The translations under genes and the position numbers were made by a program. A stretch of DNA of 64,000 nt. Origin: Pyrinomonadaceae bacterium (lineage in GTDB: Bacteria; Acidobacteriota; Blastocatellia; Pyrinomonadales; Pyrinomonadaceae). The stretch lies in NCBI GenBank assembly GCA_019694395.1, contig JAIBCC010000023.1:1-64000 (forward strand), read 5' to 3'. Shown here piece by piece: positions 1 to 9,657 of the stretch (positions within the stretch are counted from its first letter, which is position 1; the number at the start of each line of letters is the position of its first letter). The notes beneath the pieces are model-generated. The model did not search any database, was not told the origin of the DNA, and saw nothing but the letters and a program-made list of their open reading frames with translations.

Positions 1-107
1 CCATCATAGATGCTTTGGAGCGATTTACGGCTGCCGAATTATTGGAAATAGCCAAAGGGGTTTTAGATATTTTGGGCGACAAACCAAACTTCAAGGAGGT
101 CAAATGA
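1..107 (+). CDS. 3' end of an unknown protein (partial)
   Basis: An open frame enters from the left edge, reading from base 3, and gives 34 residues before a TGA at 105-107. The residues look like an amphipathic helical C-terminus with several Leu/Ile/Ala positions and a charged tail. The family cannot be recognised from so little. A strong Shine-Dalgarno run (AAGGAGGT, 93-100) sits inside its last codons and would serve a start overlapping its stop. Confidence 0.6.
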   Translation, partial: IIDALERFTAAELLEIAKGVLDILGDKPNFKEVK

Positions 108-196
108 CTTGTGTAGAAACTAATGTCTGGCGATATGGGCTACAAAAATGTCGTCGGTTTCACCGACTAATAAAACTGCTTCTTATCCCCAACTGA
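104..196 (+). CDS. possible 30-residue ORF coupled to the upstream gene
   Basis: ATG at 104 overlaps the preceding TGA as ATGA and has a near-ideal AAGGAGGT ribosome site about 3 nt upstream. The frame closes after 30 residues at 194-196. The product is basic and cysteine-containing and resembles no family I know. A GTCGGT-TTC-ACCGAC hairpin (153-167) lies inside it. It may be a real small protein, the remnant of a truncated second gene, or chance. The ribosome site is the only strong argument. Confidence 0.25.
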   Translation: MTCVETNVWRYGLQKCRRFHRLIKLLLIPN

Positions 197-210
197 CGCT
201 TTTTAGGACT

Positions 211-2538
211 TTATTTTTTTTCCAAAACTTCTCTGACCTTGACTGCCAGAATTTCCGGCTCAAACGGTTTTTTAATGAAATTTTCGGACGAGTCAAAAAA
301 ACTATCCTTGATTCTTGAATCTTCGGTGTAACCCGACATAAATAGGATTTTAAGTTTCGGATAAATTTGGCTCAGCACCTTTGCCAGTTCATATCCGCCC
401 ATTTTCGGCATCACAACATCGGTCAGCAAGAGATCGATTTTTTTCGGATAGTTATTAAATTTTTCAAGTGCGTCTTCGCCATCCGTAGCTTGAAACACCG
501 TGTAACCGTATGATTCAAGAATATTTTGGCTCAGTTCCCGAACCAAATGCTGGTCTTCGACAATCAGGATCGTTTCAGTTCCGTGCAGCAAATTTTTATC
601 AAACTTTTTCTTTTCACTAATACGGTGTTCCTCGTGGAAAACAGGTAAATAAATTTCAATGCCGGTTCCTTTTCCAAGCTCACTTTCAACCCAAATATGA
701 CCGTTTGATTGTTTGATGGTTCCGTAAACCATGGCTAAACCCAATCCGGTTCCCTTTCCTATTTCCTTGGTCGTAAAAAACGGTTCAAAGATCCGCTCAC
801 GGTTTTCCTCATCAATCCCGATCCCGGTATCTTTAACCACAAGTTTCACATAATTTTCGCTCAAAGTTTCATCACTTAATTTTTGCTTTATCTCGTCCGA
901 TTTTACTTTTGTTGTTTCAATAGTAATTGTTCCGCCTTCCGGCATCGCATCACGCGAGTTGATGACTAAATTTAAAATAACCTGCGAAATTTGATTGGGA
1001 TCGGCTTTGATCTTTCCGATGTCCGAATTTAATTCCGAAATTAAATAAATATCCTCTCCAATCAGCCGTTCGATCATTAAATTCATATCCGAAATGACTT
1101 TATTGATGTCAATTATTTCCACATTTAAAACCTGCCGCCGGCTAAATGCCAGGAGCTGATTGGTCAAAGCAGTCGAGCGTTCCGCCGCTTGTTTTATTTG
1201 CTCAACATATCCGCGCGCCGAATCATCAGTGGACAAACGGCGCAGAGTCATTTCGCTGTAACCGTTGATTACCGTGAGCATATTATTAAAATCGTGAGCA
1301 ATGCCGCCGGTTAATCTGCCGATTGATTCGAGCTTTTGTGCCTGCAAAAGTTTTTCCTTACTTTCATTAAGTTCTATTTCAGCGAGTTTTCTTTCGGTAA
1401 TATCATTAATCGTTCCGATCCAATAATGCAAAGCACCTTTTTCGTCCAAGATCGGAACACCGCGAACTGCTAAAAAACAGTATTTATTTTCTAAGTTTAA
1501 AACCCGAAAAACTATACTGAAAATCTTGTATTCGGCAAATGCCTGTTGGCAAACCAACCTGGTTTCCTCCCGATTATCAGGATGAACAAAATCAAGCCAG
1601 CCGAATTTCTTTGATTCGGCAAGAGATTGTCCTGTCAGATTTGTCCACCACTGCGGAAGATTTTCACTTGTTCCGTCGGGATTTATTGTCCATACAACTA
1701 AAGAGGTCGCCTGCACCAGAGCACGAAATTTTGCTTCCGATTCCCTCAATACCTTTTCGGCTGTTTTACGCTCGGTTATATCACGGGCAATACATTGAAC
1801 ACCGCTTGGTTTTCCATCGCTATAAATAAGGCGTGAACTGATTTCGAGGCTTTTTACTTGTTTTTGCTGCGTTACAATATCAAATTCGATCTGAGTTTTA
1901 TCGGTCTTGCCGGAAAGTTTTTGTTCCAGCATTTCGGAGAATTTCTCAAACTCCGTTTCAGTTAAAAGTTCAGCAAAATTAGAATTCGGATTTTCGACGA
2001 GCTGAGAAGGAAATATTTTCTTTCCTTTTTTGTTAATGGAAGTGAAATTTCCGTCGAGGTCTATTGTAAAAATTATATCGTTGGCGTTTTCAAATAACTC
2101 ACGATATTGCTCTTCGCTTTTTTTCAAAGCCAGCTCCGCCTCTCGATGTGCATGACGGTTTTTGGCTTCTTTGATCTCACGCTCAATTGCCGGAACCAAT
2201 CGGGTCAGATTATCTTTCATCAGATAATCATTTACTCCGGCAACCATTGACTCTACGGCTAAATCTTCGCCAATTGTTCCTGAAGTGATGATAAAAGGAA
2301 CGTCCAGATTATTTTCTTTGACAATCCGAAATGCCTCCATCCCGTTAAATCCGGGCAAACTAAAATCGGAAATGATAACGTCATATTCATTGGAGGCAAG
2401 CATCTGCCGCATTTCGGAGGCTGTATGAACCCTATCAAATTGAATTTCATATCCGTTACGGCGAAGATAAATGAGCAATAACTCAGCATCATCGTCGGAA
2501 TCTTCTACCATTAAAATTCTCAGAGATTTTCTGTTCAT
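211..2538 (-). CDS. hybrid sensor histidine kinase with receivers at both ends
   Basis: A 775-residue soluble protein without membrane segments. Order: an N-terminal receiver (about 5-125, phospho-acceptor Asp near 58 in IISDFS), two PAS domains (about 140-260 and 265-385), a HisKA dimerisation domain with the H-box GGIAHDFNN, a HATPase domain with the N-box NLVINSRDA and G-boxes DTGIGI and GKGTGLGLA, and a C-terminal receiver (about 650-770, Asp in LLTDVVMP). Such proteins autophosphorylate and relay phosphate to a receiver; here the N-terminal receiver may gate the kinase. It starts 11 bp downstream of the response regulator at 2550-2990, so the two are probably one transcript. No DNA-binding output domain is present, so the target is unknown. 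Confidence 0.93.
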   Translation of the reverse strand: MNRKSLRILMVEDSDDDAELLLIYLRRNGYEIQFDRVHTASEMRQMLASNEYDVIISDFSLPGFNGMEAFRIVKENNLDVPFIITSGTIGEDLAVESMVAGVNDYLMKDNLTRLVPAIEREIKEAKNRHAHREAELALKKSEEQYRELFENANDIIFTIDLDGNFTSINKKGKKIFPSQLVENPNSNFAELLTETEFEKFSEMLEQKLSGKTDKTQIEFDIVTQQKQVKSLEISSRLIYSDGKPSGVQCIARDITERKTAEKVLRESEAKFRALVQATSLVVWTINPDGTSENLPQWWTNLTGQSLAESKKFGWLDFVHPDNREETRLVCQQAFAEYKIFSIVFRVLNLENKYCFLAVRGVPILDEKGALHYWIGTINDITERKLAEIELNESKEKLLQAQKLESIGRLTGGIAHDFNNMLTVINGYSEMTLRRLSTDDSARGYVEQIKQAAERSTALTNQLLAFSRRQVLNVEIIDINKVISDMNLMIERLIGEDIYLISELNSDIGKIKADPNQISQVILNLVINSRDAMPEGGTITIETTKVKSDEIKQKLSDETLSENYVKLVVKDTGIGIDEENRERIFEPFFTTKEIGKGTGLGLAMVYGTIKQSNGHIWVESELGKGTGIEIYLPVFHEEHRISEKKKFDKNLLHGTETILIVEDQHLVRELSQNILESYGYTVFQATDGEDALEKFNNYPKKIDLLLTDVVMPKMGGYELAKVLSQIYPKLKILFMSGYTEDSRIKDSFFDSSENFIKKPFEPEILAVKVREVLEKK

Positions 2539-2549
2539 TTTTATTTCTC

Positions 2550-2990
2550 TTACAAAGCAGAGGGAGTTTTATTCATTAACAGCCAAAAAAGTCCAAGCTG
2601 ACGGGTGGCTTCGATAAACTCATTGAAATCAACTGGTTTTTGCACATAACTGTTCGCTCCCAGATTGTAGCTTTTGACCACATCCTGCTGCTCGGTTGAG
2701 GTAGTTAAAACTACAACCGGAATCAATTTTGTGGTTTCATTACTTCGCAGCTTTTCCAACACTTCCAATCCGCTGATTTTAGGAAGTTTTAAGTCAAGAA
2801 TGATTAACTGCGGCATAATGCTCAGATCCCGTTCCGCGAATTTTCCGGTCCCAAATAAATAATCAAGAGCCTCAACTCCATCATGGGCAATGATCACTTC
2901 ATTGGCAATATGATTTTTTCTAATTGCGCGAAGCATCAAAATTTCGTCATCAGGATTGTCTTCAACCACCAAAATTATTTTTTCATTCAT
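2550..2990 (-). CDS. single-domain response regulator (Rcp1-like)
   Basis: A 146-residue CheY-fold receiver with no output domain. Visible features are the acidic pocket VVEDNPDDE, the phospho-acceptor Asp in LIILDLKLPK, the Thr in VVLTTS and the Lys in QKPVDF. The insertion around DYLFGTGKFAERD is typical of Rcp1-type regulators paired with PAS or phytochrome kinases. It lies between two kinases on the same strand and probably carries phosphate between them. The start ATG is preceded by a GAGG-like site. Confidence 0.92.
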   Translation of the reverse strand: MNEKIILVVEDNPDDEILMLRAIRKNHIANEVIIAHDGVEALDYLFGTGKFAERDLSIMPQLIILDLKLPKISGLEVLEKLRSNETTKLIPVVVLTTSTEQQDVVKSYNLGANSYVQKPVDFNEFIEATRQLGLFWLLMNKTPSAL

Positions 2991-3049
2991 TAATCTGCCT
3001 CATTTTTTCTTAAGCACCCCAACAATAATAAATTAAAGTATTTTCAAAC

Positions 3050-3177
3050 AACGGAACGCCGTGCTTCCAGCCGGCAAACATCGTGCATACGATGTCATTT
3101 TCTCTTAACCATTCGAGTTTTTGAGATAAACATTCGCGCCGTGCGCTCAATGCCGCCAAGATGGACGGCGTTCCGTT
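3050..3177 (-). repeat. 128-bp inverted-repeat element (REP/MITE-like)
   Basis: Perfect 13-bp arms AACGGAACGCCGT (3050-3062) and ACGGCGTTCCGTT (3165-3177) enclose about 100 bp with further short GC-rich palindromes. The surroundings are AT-rich. It fills most of the gap between two kinase-cluster genes. Ends and length match the element at 62946-63072, which also begins with GGAACGC and ends with GCGTTCC. No transposase is encoded inside. Confidence 0.6.
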
Positions 3178-3207
3178 ACTTCAAACTATTTTTTCTACTT
3201 ACCCGGC

Positions 3208-6060
3208 TTACAACTTAAAATAAAAACTTGCGCCTTCACCGACTTTTCCTTCGGCTCTGATCTTTCCGCCATGTTTTCGGATAACACGATAGACGGTCGC
3301 CAGTCCGATTCCGGTTCCCTCAAATTCCGAAACCGGATGCAGCCGTTGAAAAGCGTTGAAAAGTTTGCCGATGTATGCCATATCAAACCCTGCCCCGTTG
3401 TCTTTGACAAAGAATTCCAAGCCTTCATCGCTCTGTTGACTGCCAAATGAAATTTTTGTGACAGCATTCTTTGAGGTAAATTTGTAAGCATTATTTAATA
3501 GGTTTTCCAAGGCAATTTTTATTAAACGGCTATCGCAGTTAGCAAATAAATTTTCTTCAATTTCAAAATGAACATCTTCACGAGGCTGAGTTTCCAACAG
3601 CCTATTGCTGATATTTCTAACCATTTCGCTTAGATTGACATTTGTTTTGGTAAGTTCGCTGCGTGTTACACGAGAGAGAAGAAGCATACTGTCAATCAGA
3701 TGCGCCATCTGGTGACTGGCATTGCGAATTCGGGACAGATAGTTTTTTCCAGTTTCATCAAATTGGTGTGAATAATCCTCAATCAATGCCTGACTAAATC
3801 CGTCCATCGCTCTCAAAGGAGCTCGCAAATCGTGTGAAACCGAATAGGAAAAGGCTTCCAGTTCTTTGTTGGCAGCGTTCAATTCGGCGGTTCTATTTGA
3901 AATTTTTTGTTCAAGCGATTCGTTAAGCCTAATAATTTCGCTTTCGGCTTTTTTCTGCTTAGTGATGTCGCGGGCGATTTTTAAAATCCCGGTAATGGTA
4001 TTTTTTTCATCAGAAATCGGCGAAAGAGTTAATGAAACGGGGATAATTTTGCCGTCTTTTCTGATCCGAACGGTTTCATACTGACGGATAGACTTTCCGT
4101 TCTTAACCATTTTGATAAATTCTACTTCTTCTTTTAACCGATCCTCGGGAAATAAAACTGAAATATGTTTTCCGATTATTTCATCTGCCGAATACCCAAA
4201 AATAATTTCAGCCCCGTGATTCCAGGTTTTCACTATTCCATCAAAATTTTTGCTGATAATGGCATCATCGGATGAGCTGACAATTGCCGCAAAATGCGAG
4301 AGTTTGTCTTCAATATGTTTTCTATTCGTTATCACTTCAGTAAAGAAAATAACTCCCCCGATCTTGCCGCGATTATTCAGCCAGGGTCTTATTTCCCAAC
4401 GCAGCCATTCTTTGCTTCCGTCATTACGTTCAAAAAAGTCTTCTTCGCATTTTAGAATTTCTCCCTTTAATCCTCGCTCGTGAAGCTGTTTCCACCGTTG
4501 CGGAATATCCGGGAAAACCTCGTAATGGCTGCGTCCGATGATATTTTGCTGCCCGAGATGGTAATCCGTTAACCAACGCTGACTTGTCATTACATACCGC
4601 AACTTGGAATCGAGCATGGCAACTGCCGCCGGAGTATGTTTAACAAATACCCGTAATCGCTCTTCGGATTCGCGGAGGGCTATTTTATCTGATTTTTCCT
4701 TAGTAATATCGCTGCCAATTCCCAGAAAACCGGTGATTTCTCCTTTTTCATTCCGCAAAGTCGTCACGGAAAGTTTAACCGGGAATCGGGAGCCGTCCTT
4801 TCTCACATAAGTCCATTCACGTTCCTCAACCTGATTGGCTCTTGAGTTATGAACAAAAACCTCAAATCCCGGTTCAACCGTCTCTTTACCTTCAGCCGAC
4901 AGTTCTTTTGCGCACTGAGCAATTTCTTTTTCATCGTGAAGTATTACAGGAGTTGTTTTGCCGATTACTTCCTCAGCCTGATAGCCCAAATTTCTTTCTG
5001 CGGCTTTATTAAATGAGATTATTGTGCCCTGCGGATCGGTTGCAATAATCATATAGTTTGAGCTGTTCAAAACTGCGTTTTGCAAGGTCAAAGTCTCTTG
5101 GAGGGATTTTTGGGCATATTTCCTCTCACTGATTTCATTTTTCAAACCGGCATTGACTTTAACAATTTGTCTGGTTCGATACTTTGACTCCCCAATCAGC
5201 CAAACGATCCACGCTGATAAAACTGAAAACACAACTCCGGCTATCAAAACCCATTGATCGGCATTTGAATTGAATGAAGAAAGAGTTCCTTTGGTTGGCA
5301 TAATTACCAGATCCCATGAATTTCCATAGATATTGATGGTTTCATTGAGCTTAAATTTTTCGCTAACCTCATCTACTTTTTGTGATTGATAAAGTTCCAG
5401 ATTATTATCAAAAACTGCTACTGAATAGTTTTCCAAAGTATTTGAAAAAATGCTTAATTCAATGAACTTATCAACCCGAGAAATTCCGATTATATAGCCT
5501 TCAAACTTATCTTTTGTATAAATCGGCACCAAAGCAAAAAAACCTTTTCCTCCATCAACTAATTCATCACAATAACCTGAGGTTGTCAGACGTTCATTTT
5601 TTGCTTTTTCAAGAATGTTTCGTCGGTTAGGTTCGGATGTCAGATCAAAATTTAATGCTTTTGCGTTGCCGCCTTCCGGCATCAGCCAACGGATAGTTCC
5701 CATCTGGTCAACCCACCCAATGGCTTGAAAACCATCAAAATCTGTTACCAGACGTTTGGCATCAGAATTCCATTCTTCACGGGGAGTATCTCCGCGAACG
5801 GACCACCGCCCAGCCATTCTCTCCAGTGTGCGAAAATAGTTATTTGTATGAGTTTCAATAGAGCTGCGAATTCTTGTTGCACTCTCTTTAACTAATTTTG
5901 AGAACTGCTCTTTTTCGATATTTTGGAGAAAATACCAGAAGAGAAAAGTAATAAAAATTATAATAAGTCCGACAAATAAAGGAAGGATCAGAGTTTTTCC
6001 TCCTTCCTTTCGATAATAGGTAGGAATATTTTTGACTTTAATTCTTTTGCGGGCAGACAT
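3208..6060 (-). CDS. membrane sensor histidine kinase with CHASE-type sensor and PAS repeats
   Basis: A 950-residue inner-membrane kinase. A membrane helix near residues 24-46 and another near 270-290 bracket an extracytoplasmic region resembling a CHASE sensor domain (conserved core around FQAIGWVDQMGTIRW). Then come at least three PAS/PAC units, a HisKA domain with the H-box SYSVSHDLRAPLRAM, and a HATPase domain with NLLNNAYKF, DNGAGFDM and GTGIGLATV motifs. The SHDLRAPLR H-box is the bacteriophytochrome-like type that often pairs with Rcp1-type regulators, which fits the neighbour at 2550-2990. It has no receiver. The ligand cannot be read from sequence. The repeat element at 3050-3177 separates it from that neighbour. 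Confidence 0.92.
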   Translation of the reverse strand: MSARKRIKVKNIPTYYRKEGGKTLILPLFVGLIIIFITFLFWYFLQNIEKEQFSKLVKESATRIRSSIETHTNNYFRTLERMAGRWSVRGDTPREEWNSDAKRLVTDFDGFQAIGWVDQMGTIRWLMPEGGNAKALNFDLTSEPNRRNILEKAKNERLTTSGYCDELVDGGKGFFALVPIYTKDKFEGYIIGISRVDKFIELSIFSNTLENYSVAVFDNNLELYQSQKVDEVSEKFKLNETINIYGNSWDLVIMPTKGTLSSFNSNADQWVLIAGVVFSVLSAWIVWLIGESKYRTRQIVKVNAGLKNEISERKYAQKSLQETLTLQNAVLNSSNYMIIATDPQGTIISFNKAAERNLGYQAEEVIGKTTPVILHDEKEIAQCAKELSAEGKETVEPGFEVFVHNSRANQVEEREWTYVRKDGSRFPVKLSVTTLRNEKGEITGFLGIGSDITKEKSDKIALRESEERLRVFVKHTPAAVAMLDSKLRYVMTSQRWLTDYHLGQQNIIGRSHYEVFPDIPQRWKQLHERGLKGEILKCEEDFFERNDGSKEWLRWEIRPWLNNRGKIGGVIFFTEVITNRKHIEDKLSHFAAIVSSSDDAIISKNFDGIVKTWNHGAEIIFGYSADEIIGKHISVLFPEDRLKEEVEFIKMVKNGKSIRQYETVRIRKDGKIIPVSLTLSPISDEKNTITGILKIARDITKQKKAESEIIRLNESLEQKISNRTAELNAANKELEAFSYSVSHDLRAPLRAMDGFSQALIEDYSHQFDETGKNYLSRIRNASHQMAHLIDSMLLLSRVTRSELTKTNVNLSEMVRNISNRLLETQPREDVHFEIEENLFANCDSRLIKIALENLLNNAYKFTSKNAVTKISFGSQQSDEGLEFFVKDNGAGFDMAYIGKLFNAFQRLHPVSEFEGTGIGLATVYRVIRKHGGKIRAEGKVGEGASFYFKL

Positions 6061-6858
6061 CTAATAAAACCTCGAAAGTTTTGATTTATTAAAAGACTCT
6101 CTGTCAATAAATAAAAATTCTTCCCGGTAACTTATGGCTATGGAAGAGTTATAACAGCAACTAAATACCTTTCCCGGAATTCATTGGGTAAACCTTCAAA
6201 TGGATTTATCGAAATTGATTCAATAACTTTCTCTAATACTCCAAGAAAGTTGTGCTCTTTACGAAAAAATTATAGTGGGCAATCCTGTTTCAAGGATGCC
6301 GGACGGTTGGTTTGGGATTGTTAATTTATTTTGGGAATATGAAAGCAATTTATAGGATTAAGTTAGATAAAACTTATCCACTTTATCTATACAATTAAGG
6401 CAAAATTATTTCAATTTCGCCTGAAAACTCTTTCGTGGGATAGGTTTTATCGGCATTAATGCCTTATTAAATTCCCTTTTTATTTAACAAAATCAGATTT
6501 TATCCGACCTAATAAATAAAACACATACTAACTCTCATTGGGAATTGTGCAACTTCACTATAATCAACTTTATTAAAAAACGTCAACTAAAAAGTATTTT
6601 CAAAAACTTTGAGGCAATTTTTATGCTTCCTTAAAAGATTGAATTTCACTTCTTTCAGCATTTAATCACTACTACTGAACATAATTGTAGTAATTTTCCC
6701 TATCGCGTTCAATAGGGAAAAATACCTATCCATTTTTCCTCACTAAGTCAATAATCATTATAATCAAATGAAATCAGGCTACCTTTCTCGACCTCACCTA
6801 AGACATCAAACCATTCTACTGCAACGAATTACGTTACCAAATTGAATCAGTTCGCTTT
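6061..6858. other. 800-bp AT-rich non-coding spacer with paired hairpins
   Basis: No convincing gene was found on either strand. Near 6694-6721 a perfect 10-bp stem (TTTTCCCTAT / ATAGGGAAAA, loop of 8) overlaps a second stem formed by GGAAAAAT / ATTTTTCC ending near 6739. Both cannot form at once. A short palindrome GGCATTAATGCC lies near 6451. The spacer should contain the kinase promoter on its left side. Otherwise it looks like unconstrained AT-rich DNA. Confidence 0.4.
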
Positions 6859-6874
6859 TGGCATATTCATTGCA
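6859..6874 (+). promoter_or_regulatory. sigma-54 (-24/-12) promoter candidate
   Basis: TGGCATATTCATTGCA fits the consensus TGGCAYR-N4-TTGCW at every fixed position, with 10 bases between the GG and GC dinucleotides. Transcription would start near 6885, giving a 5' leader of about 140 nt for the gene at 7025. No enhancer-binding activator or rpoN is in the window. Confidence 0.6.
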
Positions 6875-7024
6875 ATTGGGTAAATGGGATTAATCAATGA
6901 AAATTTATTAAAAAGGTTTTTCCCTTAATTTTTTTTAAGGTTATGACTTTGAATCATTGTTTTTAGAAATACAAAAATTGTTCTTTAAACATAAATTTAA
7001 TTTCAAATTAAAGAGGTTCCCCCG

Positions 7025-8611
7025 ATGAATTCGACCGAAGTAATTTGGCAAGTAAAGGCAGAAGACCGCTATTTTGAAGCGGATTTTAATGAATTGGTGC
7101 AGTGGATCAGTGAAGGTGCGCTGATTCCTGAAGATTTAGTTACACACAGCAATCTGAGATGGCTTGAAGCTGGAAAAGTTCCGAGTTTGCAAGAACATTT
7201 TCGTGAATTTGAAAGAAATAGAGAAATAGGTCCGCCGCCGGATGCTCAAGAAATTTATACTAATTTTCAGGTCGATCACGTTGAGGATGGAGCAAAACCT
7301 TTACCAAGAGTTTCACGCTATACATCAGGCACTTTGAATTCTTCTAATAACTTACTAAATCAAGATTTAAACTTTGAAGAAACAGAACAGGAAGTTTGTG
7401 TGCTTCATAACGATAAACCGACTTTCTATTACTGCGGTATTTGCCTTAATTGTTTTTGTAAAGAATGCCCAAATACATTTGGAACAGTTAAATTATGCCC
7501 TTTATGCGGAGCAATGTGTGAATTGTATGACGGACAGCTCTTACACGCGACCCACGGAGCAATAAATAAGCCATACAAAAGGGCAAAAATAGCTCCGATA
7601 GTTGAAGAAGAACCCGTTGAGCAAGGGCTGACCTTAAAAGATTTGATGGGTGCAATCAGATTTCCGTTCAGATTTCCATTGAGTTTAGCCGTAGGTTTTC
7701 TATTATTCTCAGTTTTAGGTATCGGAATTGGAGGTTTTTTAATCGGTCAACCGATAATGTATTTAATTGGTTTAGTTTCGTTGATTCTCGTCATTATGCT
7801 GCAATTTGGCGAATTTTCTAAAACTCTGGAAAATTTATTGCAAAATGATATTCACTCGAGCTATATGCCTCACCTTAATAAATATTCCTTTATCGAAGAT
7901 TTTGTGCGTCCGTTTTTTATGGGCGGAGCAGTTTATCTGGTTTCTTTCGGACTATTCATTGCCATCGGATGCGGCACGACCGTTTTGGTAAAGCTTCACT
8001 TCTTAAACCAACAGAGCGAAGCAGAAGCCGAAATGCGTGATGCAAATAATAAAATTGACTTTGCTTTGGCAAAACAAAGAGCTGAGAATTCAACTGCCAA
8101 TGCTGAAAACCAGCCTAAAACAAATATTGACGAGATAGTTGACCAAAGTAAAGAAAATCAAGAGTTTTCAGTTTTTGGAGATCATTATTTAGGAGATAAT
8201 GCAAACGTCACCAAATTGGTAGCCTCTTTTCTCAGATTGTCCGTCTATTATCAAATGCCGCTTTGCTTTGCTTTTATTTTTGGCGTGTTTTATTTTCCGA
8301 TAGCTTGCTCAATTGCCGGCTCAACCCGTTCCATCAGAAAAATCCTTAACCCATTGTTAGGCATCAAAACCATCAGAAAATTGGGTTTTGACTATATCAA
8401 AATACTTTGTCTTTTCCTACTTTTGACTATGCTTTCATTAGGAATCGGGATTGGTATATTTTTAGGATTCTCTAATTTTAACTTACCGATGGTAGGAATA
8501 TTTTCAACTATTATTACGGCAACGCTTTTGATGTCATATTCCTGGGTTGTTTATTCCGAATTTATGGGAAGATCGGTTTCTAACAAACTGATTCTTCAAA
8601 GTAATTTATAA
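7025..8611 (+). CDS. GYF_2 / B-box zinc finger multi-pass membrane protein
   Basis: 528 residues. The N-terminus (about 6-55) resembles the GYF_2 (DUF4339) fold seen in bacterial membrane proteins. A cysteine-rich zinc-binding stretch follows at about 125-168 (CVLHNDKPTFYYC, CGIC, CFCKEC, CPLC), like a B-box or short RING. From about 213 onward there are about six membrane helices, with a soluble loop near 335-395, resembling Yip1/DUF4013-type integral proteins. Both cytosolic modules suggest peptide or protein binding at the membrane; the partner is unknown. A weak AAGAGG site precedes the ATG. A sigma-54-type promoter lies 150 bp upstream and a 13-bp perfect hairpin follows at 8704-8738. 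Confidence 0.8.
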   Translation: MNSTEVIWQVKAEDRYFEADFNELVQWISEGALIPEDLVTHSNLRWLEAGKVPSLQEHFREFERNREIGPPPDAQEIYTNFQVDHVEDGAKPLPRVSRYTSGTLNSSNNLLNQDLNFEETEQEVCVLHNDKPTFYYCGICLNCFCKECPNTFGTVKLCPLCGAMCELYDGQLLHATHGAINKPYKRAKIAPIVEEEPVEQGLTLKDLMGAIRFPFRFPLSLAVGFLLFSVLGIGIGGFLIGQPIMYLIGLVSLILVIMLQFGEFSKTLENLLQNDIHSSYMPHLNKYSFIEDFVRPFFMGGAVYLVSFGLFIAIGCGTTVLVKLHFLNQQSEAEAEMRDANNKIDFALAKQRAENSTANAENQPKTNIDEIVDQSKENQEFSVFGDHYLGDNANVTKLVASFLRLSVYYQMPLCFAFIFGVFYFPIACSIAGSTRSIRKILNPLLGIKTIRKLGFDYIKILCLFLLLTMLSLGIGIGIFLGFSNFNLPMVGIFSTIITATLLMSYSWVVYSEFMGRSVSNKLILQSNL

Positions 8612-8616
8612 GGAAG

Positions 8617-8694
8617 ATGAAAATGAAGATTGAGCAAAACAGATCCGAATTACTACGAGTTAATGGTGTTTCAATTGAAGCCGGAAAATTGTAA
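8617..8694 (+). CDS. possible 25-residue ORF after the GYF protein gene
   Basis: AGGAAG directly before an ATG begins a 25-residue frame 5 bp after the upstream stop. The product is charged and matches nothing I recognise. It could be a translationally coupled small protein or a remnant of a deleted gene. Support is only the ribosome site and spacing. Confidence 0.2.
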   Translation: MKMKIEQNRSELLRVNGVSIEAGKL

Positions 8695-8703
8695 TTTCCC
8701 ATT

Positions 8704-8738
8704 AAGTTCTGATAATCAAAAAATAATTATCAGAACTT
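8704..8738 (+). terminator. perfect 13-bp hairpin downstream of the GYF gene
   Basis: AAGTTCTGATAAT (8704-8716) pairs with ATTATCAGAACTT (8726-8738) around a short A-rich loop. No clear T-tract follows, so it is either a weak terminator or an mRNA-stabilising 3' hairpin. A second 12-bp inverted repeat (GAATAAATTTTT / AAAAATTTATTC) follows at 8766-8806. The rest of the gap to 9034 shows nothing beyond a possible TATACT -10 near 8980. Confidence 0.45.
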
Positions 8739-9034
8739 CTCCCACTAAAAATTTCTTGGCTTTTTGAATAAATTTTTTAGAATCTCTCAAAAAGAAAAAT
8801 TTATTCTAGTTTTACGCGGTATAAAAATGTATCTTTAGTTGAGTTTATAAATCTCTCTAACGTTGCGTTTTTAATATCGCTTTTTTTATTACCCTCAAAT
8901 CATTGATTATTTCAAAAACAATCTCATAAAAATTTGCCAGACCAGATCAAAAATAAACTTAGGATAACGAAATTCTGATATACTGAGTTCTAAGACATTT
9001 TCTCTATAAGCAAACCTTTTTTAATCAATTAACG

Positions 9035-9646
9035 ATGGATTTTCTGCATAATTCGCTGGAACTTATTGAGCAATATATGATGGCTTACGGCTATTGGACG
9101 GTATTTTTCGGCGTGATGCTGGAAAATGCCGGATTGCCCATTCCCGGCGAAACTATCCTTTTAGTAGCTGGATATTTTTCCTCAACCGGAGTTTTTAACA
9201 TCTTTACTGTTATGCTGCTTGCCGCAATTGGTGCAATTATTGGTGATAACATAGGTTTTGCGGTCGGACATCATTATGGACGCGGATTTTTGCTAAAGGT
9301 TGGAAAATATGTTTTTTTGACTCCGCATCGTCTTGAATATATGGAAAGCTATTTCAAAAATCACGGAAATAAAACAATTTTAGTGGCACGTTTTATTACC
9401 GGATTGCGTGTTTTTGCGGCATTACTCGCGGGTGCGTCCAATATGAAATGGCGGATCTTTCTCTTTTACAATGTGTGCGGGGCGATTCTGTGGTCAATTG
9501 TCATTACAATTTTAGGCTACGTTTTCGGGCAAAGCTTGCCGCTCCTTTTGAAATGGGTTGGTCGCAGCGGAACGATTTTCCTAATTGTCGCAATTATTAT
9601 TGCTGTCATTTCCTGGCGAATTTATCGTCATAGAGTTGAAGATTAA
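9035..9646 (+). CDS. DedA family membrane protein
   Basis: 203 residues with the family hallmarks in order: ENAGLPIPGE near residue 30, GDNIGFAVGHHYGR near 80, and ARFITGLRVFAALLAG followed by FLFYNVCGAILW. Several hydrophobic segments and two re-entrant-like stretches fit the VTT/SNARE-associated fold. DedA proteins affect membrane lipid homeostasis, and some members recycle undecaprenyl phosphate or phosphatidylethanolamine; which role applies here cannot be told. It is a single gene, convergent with the gene ending at 9658. Confidence 0.93.
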   Translation: MDFLHNSLELIEQYMMAYGYWTVFFGVMLENAGLPIPGETILLVAGYFSSTGVFNIFTVMLLAAIGAIIGDNIGFAVGHHYGRGFLLKVGKYVFLTPHRLEYMESYFKNHGNKTILVARFITGLRVFAALLAGASNMKWRIFLFYNVCGAILWSIVITILGYVFGQSLPLLLKWVGRSGTIFLIVAIIIAVISWRIYRHRVED

Positions 9647-9657
9647 AGCATATTAAT

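Noticed and set aside
3078..3094. Minus-strand TGCACG...TTTGC resembling -24/-12
   Set aside because: The conserved GG of the -24 element is lost, and it lies inside a repeat element.
6332..6400. Short frame starting at an ATG in the AT-rich spacer
   Set aside because: Too short, weak ribosome site, no conserved features.
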